From: JBBRSC01 sp038245795
GTDB taxonomy: Bacteria; Actinomycetota; Acidimicrobiia; Acidimicrobiales; Microtrichaceae
Direction of reading: 5' to 3'
DNA length: 24,155 bases
Assembly (NCBI GenBank): GCA_038245795.1
Contig: JBBRSC010000013.1
Span: 1 to 24,155, forward strand
Positions 1 to 7,295 of this stretch are shown piece by piece; position 1 is the stretch's first letter; the number at the start of each line of letters is the position of its first letter. The translations under genes were made by a program, and so were the position numbers. The notes beneath the pieces are model-generated. The model was not told where the DNA came from. It saw only the letters and a list, made by a program, of their open reading frames with translations, and did no database searches.

Positions 1-168
1 CACTTCGGGATCGTCGATGCCAACTGCGCCGTCCGCCACCAGACGCATGACCGCGATCCGACCGCGGGGCGACCTCCGCTCATCGCCCGTGACCCGCCAC
101 GTGGGGCAGTGTGGAAGGCACAGCCCACATTGCACGCAGGACACCAGATCGTCAGGGTCGACAGCCAC
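1..168 (-). CDS. glcF: Glycolate oxidase iron-sulfur subunit GlcF, N-terminal fragment (runs off the window)
   Basis: This is the first 56 codons of a minus-strand gene that continues beyond base 1. The protein begins VAVDPDDLVSCVQCGLCLPH and continues CPTWRVTGDERRSPRGRIAV. The CxxCGxCxxxCP cluster at residues 11-22 is a [4Fe-4S] ferredoxin motif, and the following T-x8-SPRGRI stretch is typical of GlcF/LutA-type subunits. GlcF passes electrons from the flavin subunits towards the membrane quinone pool. The GTG start is chosen because it overlaps the glcE stop by one base (TAGTG), which suggests translational coupling. The position as third gene after glcD and glcE supports the call. The C-terminal CCG domains are outside the window, so completeness cannot be judged. 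Confidence 0.9.
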   Translation of the reverse strand, partial: MAVDPDDLVSCVQCGLCLPHCPTWRVTGDERRSPRGRIAVMRLVADGAVGIDDPEV

Positions 169-1109
169 TATCCGACCCCCGCCAGGTGCTTGCCGGGATT
201 GAGGCGACGCTCCGGATCGAAACTGTCACGCAACCGCCGATGCAACGTCGCCACACCAGTCGCTATCACGGCCGCCGGCGCCGGCCGATCGCGATGCACA
301 ACACCGACACCCATCTCCGCGATGAACCTCCCCTGGTCCACGCCGCTCCGGGCGAGGTCAGCCAGCTGTGACGGTCGGAGCGACCATCGATGGGGTGGCA
401 GATCTGGCGGAGAGGCGACCGGGATCATGTGGAGCTCCGCCAAGCGGTTCATGTCGTCGTCCACCTGGGCGATTCCGCCTCGAATGAGTGCCCACGAATC
501 GACGCCGTCCCACAGCACCGACGCCGGGCGATCGAGGATGGCCATCACAACGGACGGGTCCGCGGGCCCCATCATCCACTGCGAGGTCTCGCATCGCGGA
601 ACCGTGCGGAGGAGCACGGTCTCGAAGCAGGCCAATACCCCGAGCGAGCCGACCATGAGACGGCACAGATCGAAACCCGACACGTTCTTGACGGTCGAGC
701 CACCGATCGCGAACCGACAGCCGTCAGCCCCGACCATCGTTCCGCCCACCAATGCGTCGCGGACATGGCCGTCGCCGAGACGGCACATCCCGGATCGCCC
801 CACGGCGAGGACCCCACCCACGGTGGCGATGGATCGGCCATCGAGGACCACGCGTTGGCCCGACGCAGCGAGCTGTGCATCCAACGCCCCCAGCGTCACG
901 CCGGCATCGACCCGGACCAACAGCTCCGTGGGCTGCGGTTCGATCAACGAGTTCGGTGCCGTGATCGGTCGGGCAGCGGGGTCGGTGACACCGCCGACGC
1001 TGCGGTGGGTGGCGCCCCCGACGACGGTGACCGGCCCCGGTTCCGTCAGCCCGTCGACCAATGCCGACGACGACGCCGACGCCGACGCCGACGATGAGTT
1101 GGCGGTCAT
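168..1109 (-). CDS. glcE: Glycolate oxidase FAD-binding subunit GlcE
   Basis: The product is 313 residues. It is an FAD-linked oxidase (PCMH-type) paralogue of GlcD that forms the second flavin subunit of glycolate oxidase, which converts glycolate to glyoxylate. Visible features are VRVDAGVTLGALDAQLAASG, then ATVGGVLAVGRSG, then GGSTVKNVSGFDLCRLMVGS with GSLGVL, the usual FAD-domain landmarks. The C-terminal FDPERRLNPGK motif is typical of GlcE. The start is taken at ATG 1109 because it forms a 4-base ATGA overlap with the glcD stop. A longer reading frame up to 1157 would run far into glcD and is unlikely. The N-terminus carries a low-complexity Ser/Ala run encoded by a GAC/GCC-type trinucleotide repeat near 1065-1095, probably a disordered leader. 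The length is slightly short of the usual 350 residues. Confidence 0.9.
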   Translation of the reverse strand: MTANSSSASASASSSALVDGLTEPGPVTVVGGATHRSVGGVTDPAARPITAPNSLIEPQPTELLVRVDAGVTLGALDAQLAASGQRVVLDGRSIATVGGVLAVGRSGMCRLGDGHVRDALVGGTMVGADGCRFAIGGSTVKNVSGFDLCRLMVGSLGVLACFETVLLRTVPRCETSQWMMGPADPSVVMAILDRPASVLWDGVDSWALIRGGIAQVDDDMNRLAELHMIPVASPPDLPPHRWSLRPSQLADLARSGVDQGRFIAEMGVGVVHRDRPAPAAVIATGVATLHRRLRDSFDPERRLNPGKHLAGVG

Positions 1110-2560
1110 ACCCACAGCCCGTCGGGAAGACCACGGAGCTCGCGGTGATCTCCGCACCCGGCACCGATCGGGATCACCTTGTCGGGATTGGCTCGCCGAT
1201 CCGGATCGAATGTCGCGCGCAGGCGATCCTGTGCCACCAGATCTTCGGCGGCGAACATGTCGGCCATGTGATCACGTTTCTCCAGCCCGATTCCGTGTTC
1301 GCCCGAGAGCACTCCCCCGGCCGCCAACGAGATCGCCACAATCGCCTCGCCGGCCTCGTGGACCCGTGGCATCACGCCGGGAGTCCGAGCATCGAAGACC
1401 ACCAGCGGATGGAGGTTCCCGTCGCCCGCATGGAAGACGTTGTAGACCTCCAACCCGAGCGCTTCGACCCGTTGACGAATGTCCCGGAGCACGCTGGTCA
1501 GCATGGCCCTCGGCACCACGGTGTCGTGAAGGTAGTAGTCGGGCTGGAGGCGGGCGATCGCGCCGAACGCCGATTTCCGGGCCTTCCACCACAGTTGGCG
1601 TTGGGTGTCGTCGGATGCCACCCTGACCTCGCGCGCGCCACCAGCCATCAACGTTGCGACGGTGCGGACCGATTCGGCGTGGACAGCCACGGCACCACCG
1701 TCGAGTTCGACCAGCAGCACCGCCGCCGCATCACGCGGGAGACCGGCTTCGACGTAGTCCTCGAGAACTGCCGCCAGGGGACCGTCGATCATCTCGAGCG
1801 CCGCTGGGATGATCCCGTCGGCGATGATGGCGGAGACCGCATCCGACGCCGAATCCAGATCGTCGAAGATGCCCAGGAGTGTCGATACCGCGGAGGGATT
1901 GGGCGTGAGGCGCACGGCGATGCGGGTGGCGATCCCCATGGTGCCCTCGGACCCGACGAACGCACCCCGGAGGTCAAGCCCATCGGGTTCGGCGTCCTCG
2001 CCGCCGAGCATCACCACCTCGCCATCGGTGAGTACCACCTCGATCGCCGCAACATGCGCCGTCGTGACCCCCTCGGACAGGCAGTGCGGTCCGCCGGAAT
2101 TGTTGGCGACGTTCCCGCCGATCGTGCACGCCTGTTGCGACGAGGGATCGGGTGCGAAATGCAGACCCAGCGGCTCCAACGCACGATTCAGATCCAGGTT
2201 GAGGACGCCCGGCTGAACCCACGCCAGTCGATCCGACGGGTCGATCGACAGGATGCGATCCATTCGAGTGGTCACCACGACGATCGACTCGCTGACCGGC
2301 ACGGCGCCGCCGGCGAGACCCGTCCCGGCACCGCGGGTCACGATCGCCAAGCTGTGACGCTCGGCGCACCTCATGATGCCAACGACATCGGAGGTGCGGA
2401 TCGGATGACACACCAACGACGCCGCTCTCCCCTCACAGGTCGATGCATCACGGGCGTGAAGACGCTCGTCGAGGGCGCCGCCGACCGCCTCGGCGCCAAG
2501 CAACGCCACAAGCTCGCTGCGGGCCGAGGCGATCCGATCGTTGGTGGCTGCGCTCGACAT
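1106..2560 (-). CDS. glcD: Glycolate oxidase subunit GlcD (FAD-linked oxidase)
   Basis: The product is 484 residues, a normal length for GlcD, the catalytic FAD subunit that oxidises glycolate (or D-lactate-like 2-hydroxyacids) to glyoxylate. Landmarks are RGAGTGLAGG near residues 76-85 (FAD pyrophosphate loop), PDPSSQQACTIGGNVANNSG near 137-156, HAGDGNLHP near 374-382 and SGEHGIG near 417-423. The gene heads glcDEF on the minus strand and overlaps glcE by 4 bases. The start is taken at ATG 2560, because a TACGAT box lies 7 nt upstream as expected for a leaderless transcript. An in-frame ATG at 2569 overlaps that box and would add three residues. It is divergent from the Cys-rich gene at 2620. 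D-lactate dehydrogenase is the main alternative activity, but the adjacent E and F subunits favour glycolate. Confidence 0.93.
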   Translation of the reverse strand: MSSAATNDRIASARSELVALLGAEAVGGALDERLHARDASTCEGRAASLVCHPIRTSDVVGIMRCAERHSLAIVTRGAGTGLAGGAVPVSESIVVVTTRMDRILSIDPSDRLAWVQPGVLNLDLNRALEPLGLHFAPDPSSQQACTIGGNVANNSGGPHCLSEGVTTAHVAAIEVVLTDGEVVMLGGEDAEPDGLDLRGAFVGSEGTMGIATRIAVRLTPNPSAVSTLLGIFDDLDSASDAVSAIIADGIIPAALEMIDGPLAAVLEDYVEAGLPRDAAAVLLVELDGGAVAVHAESVRTVATLMAGGAREVRVASDDTQRQLWWKARKSAFGAIARLQPDYYLHDTVVPRAMLTSVLRDIRQRVEALGLEVYNVFHAGDGNLHPLVVFDARTPGVMPRVHEAGEAIVAISLAAGGVLSGEHGIGLEKRDHMADMFAAEDLVAQDRLRATFDPDRRANPDKVIPIGAGCGDHRELRGLPDGLWV

Positions 2561-2567
2561 CGCCCGC

Positions 2568-2573
2568 ATCGTA
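2568..2573 (-). promoter_or_regulatory. -10 box (TACGAT) for glcD, probably leaderless
   Basis: TACGAT on the minus strand ends 7 nt before ATG 2560. This fits the TANNNT -10 pattern seen at eight other operon heads here. No clear -35 is visible. Confidence 0.5.
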
Positions 2574-2604
2574 GAGGTTGTGCAGTGCGTCTCCCCGACG
2601 TGGG

Positions 2605-2610
2605 TACAGT
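2605..2610 (+). promoter_or_regulatory. -10 box (TACAGT) for the Cys-rich gene
   Basis: TACAGT lies 9 nt before ATG 2620 and there is no strong ribosome binding site. It is back to back with the glcD -10 box, about 30 bp away on the other strand, making a compact divergent promoter region. Confidence 0.45.
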
Positions 2611-2619
2611 GGCGGTCCG

Positions 2620-3348
2620 ATGAACGAGCCCATGCGCCAATGGCACTCCTATACCGACGAGGACGACGAAACCTGGCTGTTCGACAGCAGCTTTCTGATG
2701 TCGAACTGGACGTGCATCTACGGCCGAGGATGCAAGGGCGTCCTCGACCATGACGCCACCGAGTTGCAGCACGGCTGCTGCACCCACGGCGCCCATTTCT
2801 CCGACGGCCCCGATCGCAAACGGGTCAAGGCAGCCATCAAACGGCTCACCCCGGAGAACTGGCAGAACCATGGGATCGCCGCCGAGATGGGTGGACCGAT
2901 CGGTGAGGTCGACGGGGGCGGATACGCCACCCACACCTATGAAGGCGTGTGCATTTTTCACAATCGTCCGGGGTTCCCAGCAGGGCAGGGGTGCGCCCTC
3001 CACGGCGCCGCCCTCGCCGCAGGGGAACGCCCGCTTGATTGGAAGCCCGACGTCTGTTGGCAGCTTCCGCTCCGGCTCGAGACCAGGACGGATGAGAACG
3101 AACGGTCCACCTACGTCCTCCGTGAATGGCAGCGCAAGGATTGGGGTGACGGCGGCAACGATTTTCACTGGTGGTGTACCGAGACCCACGAGGCATTCAT
3201 CGGAGAGAAGGCCGTCTACGAGGAGCTCCGCGACGAGATCATCGAGCTCATCGGCCCCGGTCGCTACGCGTGGTTCGTCGAAAATGTCGCCAGCCAGAGC
3301 TCCGAAACCATCCTGACGCACCCCGCCAGGCGCACAAGTCCCACCTGA
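2620..3348 (+). CDS. Conserved Cys-rich protein, possibly YkgJ/DUF3109-like metal chelator
   Basis: The product is 242 residues with no signal peptide or membrane segment. Eight cysteines fall in an ordered pattern: C32 and C38 (CIYGRGC), C53-C54 (HGCCTHGAHF), C111 (VCIFH), C125 (GQGCALHGAA), C146 (KPDVCWQLPLR) and C186 (WWC). The spacing, with a double Cys, then GxGCxxH, then KPxxCWxxP, resembles YkgJ/DUF3109 proteins, which are thought to bind zinc or iron. That assignment is by eye and no biochemical role is claimed. ATG 2620 is chosen because it lies just after a TACAGT box; upstream in-frame codons would overlap the promoter. The gene is followed after 39 nt by the McrB-like gene on the same strand, so all three genes may be one transcript. 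Whether it belongs functionally with them is unknown. Confidence 0.6.
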   Translation: MNEPMRQWHSYTDEDDETWLFDSSFLMSNWTCIYGRGCKGVLDHDATELQHGCCTHGAHFSDGPDRKRVKAAIKRLTPENWQNHGIAAEMGGPIGEVDGGGYATHTYEGVCIFHNRPGFPAGQGCALHGAALAAGERPLDWKPDVCWQLPLRLETRTDENERSTYVLREWQRKDWGDGGNDFHWWCTETHEAFIGEKAVYEELRDEIIELIGPGRYAWFVENVASQSSETILTHPARRTSPT

Positions 3349-3387
3349 ACCCTCAAGTCTCCCCGGTCATCAGCCGACGGGGAGGTC

Positions 3388-4323
3388 GTGACCACTTTCA
3401 CCAGCCAAGCCCTGTCCGAGAGCGCGAAAGCCAGCGGACTTCTGTTGCCCGAGCACGTGGTGGAGCAGATCGTCGCCGCCATCGACTCGGGCAAGCACAT
3501 CATCCTCACCGGGCCACCCGGCACGGGGAAGACCACCCTCGCCTACCTGGCCGCCGACCTGGCCCGTTCGGCCATGATGTGCACCGGCTACCTCCCGACC
3601 ACCGCGACCAGCGAATGGACGACGTATGAGACGATCGGCGGGCTGCAGCCAACGCCCGAGGGCCTCATCTTCCGACCCGGAATGTTCATCGAGGCGATCG
3701 AAGCGGGAAAGTGGCTCGTCATCGACGAGATGAACCGATCCAATTTCGACCGTGCCTTCGGTCAGCTCTTCACGGTGTTGTCAGGTTCGGCGGTCGTGCT
3801 GCCCTACAAGGCGCTCGGCAAGTCCAAGCGGTTGAGCATCGTGCCGTTCGGCGAAGAGGCACCGGAGGGAACCGAACCCATCAAGGTGCCCGCCTCGTGG
3901 CGGATCATCGCCACCATGAACGCCTTCGACAAGAACCTGTTGTTCGACATGTCCTATGCGCTCATGCGACGGTTCGCATTCATTGAGGTAGGCACACCGA
4001 GCATTGCGATCTACGAACAGCTCCTCGAAGGGCCTGGCGAGATGATTCGGCAGCTCCTCCCCCTGCGCCGCTTCTGCGACCTCGGACCGGCGATCTACAT
4101 CGACGCCGCCCGCTACGCCGAGCGACGTATGCGCGACGGGATCTCGCGTTCGCGGGTGTTGTACGAGGCCTTCTACGCCTACTTCCTCCCGCAGTTCGAG
4201 GGTGTCGACGAAACCCAGGCCCTGGAGCTCTATCGGATGGTGTCCGAGCGGCTCGATGATCCTGAGCGTGCTGAAGTCCATCGGAATCTGTCCAACGTGT
4301 TGGGCGTCGAGCTCCTGAGCTGA
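3388..4323 (+). CDS. McrB-like AAA+ NTPase
   Basis: The product is 311 residues and is essentially one AAA+ (AAA_5) module. Walker A is GPPGTGKT at residues 42-49, Walker B is WLVIDEMNR around 109-117, and sensor 1 is TMNAFD at 176-181. The stretch ALMRRF at 191-196 supplies Arg residues. The MNxxD signature and the SEWTTYETIGGLQP segment (75-88) resemble McrB, the GTP-driven motor of McrBC-type restriction, more than MoxR chaperones. Escherichia coli McrB also has an N-terminal methyl-DNA-binding domain. Here only about 20 residues precede the AAA+ fold, so no such reader domain is present. The start is GTG 3388 behind a GGGGAGG ribosome binding site. The partner gene starts 1 nt after the stop codon. 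A MoxR-type chaperone is the alternative, but no VWA partner is adjacent. Confidence 0.8.
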   Translation: MTTFTSQALSESAKASGLLLPEHVVEQIVAAIDSGKHIILTGPPGTGKTTLAYLAADLARSAMMCTGYLPTTATSEWTTYETIGGLQPTPEGLIFRPGMFIEAIEAGKWLVIDEMNRSNFDRAFGQLFTVLSGSAVVLPYKALGKSKRLSIVPFGEEAPEGTEPIKVPASWRIIATMNAFDKNLLFDMSYALMRRFAFIEVGTPSIAIYEQLLEGPGEMIRQLLPLRRFCDLGPAIYIDAARYAERRMRDGISRSRVLYEAFYAYFLPQFEGVDETQALELYRMVSERLDDPERAEVHRNLSNVLGVELLS

Positions 4324-4324
4324 C

Positions 4325-5401
4325 GTGTCAGAGACCGAAGCTCCCGACACCGCCCGCTTCGTCGCGACGGAGACCGAACGCGTCTGGCCCGCCAACCGCG
4401 CAACCATCACCGCTCAACCGGCGTTCACCTCGCCGCTCCACCTGGTCTGGAATCGGCTCAGCCGTCCATTCAACCTGGTGCATGTGATCCCGGCGTTGTG
4501 CGGCGTGCCGCCCGCTCATGTGGCCGACCTCATTGTCCTGCATGTTGCGTTGTCCTCGGAGGCCGCTGATCTCATTGAGGCCACGCCCGATCTCCTCCGA
4601 CATCTCACGTCGTCGACCACCATCGCTACCGAACGAGTGGTCGGCGCTATCACCGGACCGGTCATCTGGTCCGAGACGCTCACCGCCCGAGCCAACGGAG
4701 GTGGTGCCGATGATGTCTTCGTCTGTGGATCACCCGAGCGGGACTTCTCGACCCCCGAGAACCGGATCCTTGCGGCCGCCCTCCAGATGATCGTGCGGGC
4801 CTCGACCCGACTCGATTCGGATGCTGCCCAAGAAACGCTTCGCAGCGATCAACGGGAGACGATCCGGGCACGCGGCGATGTCGCCCGAGGGCTCCTCCAA
4901 AACAACCATCTGAGGCCGCTGAGGAGCAAACGGCCATCCCCACGCGATGTGACCTCGGCCCGCCAGGGGCGCCACGGTGCGCACTTCCAACCAGCGCTCG
5001 ACATGTGGTCGAGGCGCCACGAGCCCATCCATCCCGACGAGCTCCTGGCCTGTACCGATCCTGTCACCCGCGGCCAACAACGCGCGTTGGCGCTGGTCAT
5101 GATGGCCATTCAGCGACGCGGGCTGGCCGTTCCCCAGTTCACCGTCAACGGCGGCGAGCTCGTGGCGGGCATCATCCGGTATCGAAACCACCTACGAAGC
5201 ACACAGGCCGGCAACCACGGCATTCTGCTGGGTAACGTGCTGGTCGATGGTGCGCCTGATCCCACCCCGATGGCTCGCCGCCAAGCCATTGCATCGCTCG
5301 AAGCCCGGTCAGGCGAACGTGTCTATTGCCTGGTGACGAGCGAGAGCGAGGCCGAGGTGGCCGCGGACCTCGCACTCGACGGGACCCGCTGGGCCCACTG
5401 A
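4325..5401 (+). CDS. McrC/DUF2357-like partner protein without a visible nuclease motif
   Basis: The product is 358 residues. The segment GPVIWSETLTARANGGG (111-127), followed by SPERDFSTPENRIL (136-149), resembles the G-x-I-x-W-x-x-T ... TPENR signature of McrC and DUF2357 proteins that bind McrB-type motors. A helical, Arg-rich region follows (about 150-220). In McrC the C-terminus normally carries a PD-(D/E)xK nuclease. I cannot find a D...(D/E)xK arrangement in the last 150 residues here, where GIIRYRN and ERVYCLVTSESEAEVAADLA are the most ordered parts. The start is GTG 4325, one base after the stop of the AAA+ gene, so the two are almost certainly co-translated. The assignment as McrC-like is from motif recognition only and should be confirmed by profile search. 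Confidence 0.6.
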   Translation: MSETEAPDTARFVATETERVWPANRATITAQPAFTSPLHLVWNRLSRPFNLVHVIPALCGVPPAHVADLIVLHVALSSEAADLIEATPDLLRHLTSSTTIATERVVGAITGPVIWSETLTARANGGGADDVFVCGSPERDFSTPENRILAAALQMIVRASTRLDSDAAQETLRSDQRETIRARGDVARGLLQNNHLRPLRSKRPSPRDVTSARQGRHGAHFQPALDMWSRRHEPIHPDELLACTDPVTRGQQRALALVMMAIQRRGLAVPQFTVNGGELVAGIIRYRNHLRSTQAGNHGILLGNVLVDGAPDPTPMARRQAIASLEARSGERVYCLVTSESEAEVAADLALDGTRWAH

Positions 5402-5404
5402 GGA

Positions 5405-5566
5405 CTACTCCTCTTTGGCGACGTCGTCGTCGTCATACCAACCGGAGCGGCCGGAGACGACCGTGTCGTCGTCATCCTCGGGCTCAAATACGGATTCGAT
5501 ATCGACGTCAGGACCGCGCTTCAATGCACGCGCCTCTTCGAAACGGCGATGGCGACCCTTCTTCAC
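5405..5566 (-). CDS. Small acidic protein, 53 residues
   Basis: This short minus-strand gene encodes a 53-residue protein with two halves. The N-terminus is basic (VKKGRHRRFEEARALKRGPD) and the C-terminus is acidic, with DDDD at residues 31-34 and 44-47 and a KEE terminus. The GTG start is preceded by a GGAG ribosome binding site 7 nt upstream. A TAGCAT -10-like box lies about 40 nt upstream. It ends 3 bp from the convergent McrC-like gene. The basic head with acidic tail loosely recalls actinobacterial DUF3073 proteins, but I do not recognise it with confidence. No signal peptide or membrane segment is present. It is judged real because of the ribosome binding site, the promoter-like box, and because it fills an otherwise empty stretch. 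Confidence 0.65.
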   Translation of the reverse strand: MKKGRHRRFEEARALKRGPDVDIESVFEPEDDDDTVVSGRSGWYDDDDVAKEE

Positions 5567-5605
5567 GGTTCAGCTCCAGATTCCAGACGCAAGAGTGAAA
5601 AAGTC

Positions 5606-5611
5606 ATGCTA
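5606..5611 (-). promoter_or_regulatory. -10 box (TAGCAT) for the small acidic protein gene
   Basis: TAGCAT on the minus strand lies about 40 nt before the GTG start at 5566 and so would give a short leader that contains the GGAG ribosome binding site. A weak TGGTGA hexamer sits 17 nt further upstream. Confidence 0.35.
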
Positions 5612-5697
5612 CCGGTCCTTCGATGGATTCACCATTTCGTGGCACCTGACATGACGCATCAAGTGATTTCATGGTCACTCAAAGTGGTGACTCGGCG

Positions 5698-6912
5698 TCA
5701 GGCACGAGCCGTAGGCGTTCGATCCTCGAGAACCAGCCGCCCACTCGGCTCAAACGCGATCGAGGCCTTTCCGGCCAACAAGCGGCGCACTGGCGTGCCG
5801 ACCAGTTCCCCACGCCAGCCGTGGGCAAGACGCGCGTCGGGGTCACCACGGAGAAGCGATTCGATGTCCGATCGGGTCGCCAGCAGCGCCGCGTCGATGG
5901 CCTCGTCACGGGCCAGCTGCGACACCCACGCCGACACCAGCGGCATGGCAGGACGCATCTCGTTGGGCACATCCGCAACCGCAGCCTTGGAACTGATCCG
6001 CGGTGGGTTGCGGACCGCTTCAGCGACGGCTGCGATGAGGTCATCGGCCACGCCGGAGCGAAGTGATCGTCCCTCGACCCCACGGATCGACTTGAGATCG
6101 TCGAGTGTCTGGGGTTTCGAGACCGCGATACCCACCACGCCGAGATCGGACAGGACGAAGCGCGGCGTGAGATCGAGCTCCTCGGCCCGCTCTTCACGCC
6201 AGCCTGCCACCGCCTGGGCAATCGCCAAGTCCTTACCCTTCAGATGACGAAGTTCCTTGATGCGTCGCCACACCTCCGCCGGGTCACGCGGTCCGCGAGG
6301 CTCGGCCAACATCTCGGTCATCTCGGCCTCGAACCATGCGGTCCGGCCGCGCGCTTCGAGTTGGCGCGCCAGCGAATCATGCAAGGCCACGAGATCCGAC
6401 ACGTCCGAGGCCGCGTAGGTCAGCTGAGCTTCGCTGAGCGGCCGGTGCAACCAGTCCGTCAGGCGATCCGCCTTGGGAAGCCGGATACCGAGCTCCCGGT
6501 CCAGGAGACTCGCCAACGAGGGACTCGAGTACCCCAGGAACCCTGCCATCAGCTGGGTGTCAACCATGCGTTCAGGGATGGTGTGGCAGTGCCGATCGAG
6601 CACTTCGAGATCCTGTCGGCAGGCGTGCATGATGCACACCCCCGGACCATCGAGCACCTGGGCCAGCGGACCGATGTCGACTGCCAGCGGATCGATCATG
6701 GCGATCTGGTCGGCCCAAGCGAGCTGCACCAGTGCCACTTGTGCGTAGTACGTGCGCTCCCGATGGAACTCGGTGTCGATGGCGTACCGGTCGGCGGTCC
6801 GGAGGTCCGCAATAACCGCGCCGAACGCCGCATCGCTGGTCACCAGCTGCGGGATGACCACCGACGGAGTCGGCTGGATGTCCGACGGAGTCGGCTGGAT
6901 GTCCTCAGCCAC
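5698..6912 (-). CDS. rnd: Ribonuclease D (DEDDy 3'-5' exoribonuclease with HRDC)
   Basis: The product is 404 residues, close to usual RNase D length. It trims 3' ends of tRNA precursors and other stable RNAs. The DEDDy exonuclease core is clear: IDTEF (D46, E48), HACRQDLE (D101) and YAASD (Y166, D170). The downstream half carries an HRDC-type helical region containing VWRRIKELRHLKGKDLAIAQ. The start is GTG 6912, which overlaps the rhodanese stop by 8 bases, so the two genes form an operon. The extreme N-terminus has a perfect in-frame duplication of seven residues, DIQPTPS twice, from a 21-bp tandem repeat. No regulatory site of its own is visible. The intergenic gap to the next gene downstream is about 130 bp. 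Confidence 0.93.
   Translation of the reverse strand: MAEDIQPTPSDIQPTPSVVIPQLVTSDAAFGAVIADLRTADRYAIDTEFHRERTYYAQVALVQLAWADQIAMIDPLAVDIGPLAQVLDGPGVCIMHACRQDLEVLDRHCHTIPERMVDTQLMAGFLGYSSPSLASLLDRELGIRLPKADRLTDWLHRPLSEAQLTYAASDVSDLVALHDSLARQLEARGRTAWFEAEMTEMLAEPRGPRDPAEVWRRIKELRHLKGKDLAIAQAVAGWREERAEELDLTPRFVLSDLGVVGIAVSKPQTLDDLKSIRGVEGRSLRSGVADDLIAAVAEAVRNPPRISSKAAVADVPNEMRPAMPLVSAWVSQLARDEAIDAALLATRSDIESLLRGDPDARLAHGWRGELVGTPVRRLLAGKASIAFEPSGRLVLEDRTPTARA
6863..6904 (-). repeat. 21-bp perfect tandem duplication in the rnd 5' end
   Basis: Two identical 21-bp units (6863-6883 and 6884-6904) encode DIQPTPS twice at residues 4-17 of RNase D. The duplication keeps the frame and lies before the catalytic domain. 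It looks like a recent slippage event. Confidence 0.95.
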
Positions 6913-7222
6913 GCTCCAGACCCGTCATGATCTCACGCCCGGAGGCAATCCACGCCAAGGTGCCGCCAGCCACATTGGTCGTGTCCCGACCCCGGGCCTC
7001 CAGAAACTCGCACGCTCTCAGCGACCGTGCACCGCTCCTGCAGATGATGATCAGCGGGCCGTCGGGGAGGTCGCCCACCCGTTCGGCGAGTTCGCTCATC
7101 GCCATGAACTGGGCACCCGCAACATGTCCCTCGGCGTATTCGTCGGCCTCGCGGACATCGATCAGCTGGACGCCGGCGTCGCGACGAGCGAACAGCTCGT
7201 CCACATCGATCTCGGGAATCAT
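6905..7222 (-). CDS. Single-domain rhodanese-like protein
   Basis: The product is 105 residues, the usual length of a single rhodanese domain. Landmarks are LIDVREADEYAEGHVAGA (20-37) and the active-site loop CRSGAR with catalytic Cys61. The six-residue loop fits sulfurtransferases of the GlpE/PspE type, which carry a persulfide on the Cys. It starts at ATG 7222, just ahead of IPEIDVDELF. Upstream in-frame codons give a basic, unconserved extension that would run into the mobA region, so they are rejected. A GAGG sequence 9 nt upstream may serve as ribosome binding site and a TAGATT box sits about 50 nt before the start. It overlaps rnd by 8 bases, so it is the first gene of that pair. Substrate is not predictable. 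Confidence 0.88.
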   Translation of the reverse strand: MIPEIDVDELFARRDAGVQLIDVREADEYAEGHVAGAQFMAMSELAERVGDLPDGPLIIICRSGARSLRACEFLEARGRDTTNVAGGTLAWIASGREIMTGLERG

Positions 7223-7295
7223 CCTGGTCAGCCTCGTTCGTCGTTGGTCACGCTGGGGTGGGCGGGGGTGCGCGATGGTGAATCTACTGGCGCGA

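Noticed and set aside
1065..1095. GAC/GCC trinucleotide run as a CRISPR or regulatory repeat
   Set aside because: It is a simple coding repeat giving the Ser/Ala run at the GlcE N-terminus, with no spacers.
109..1626. Long plus-strand open frame of about 505 codons opposite glcE and glcD
   Set aside because: It is antisense to two clearly conserved genes, has low-complexity Arg/Pro/Ser-rich composition and no recognisable motif; GC-rich DNA produces such shadow frames.
1061..2623. Long plus-strand open frame of about 520 codons opposite glcD
   Set aside because: It is a shadow of glcD with Arg/His/Asp-rich composition and no family features.
5674..5691. GTCAC ... GTGAC inverted repeat after rnd
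   Set aside because: The stem is short and there is no U-tract; it cannot be told from chance.
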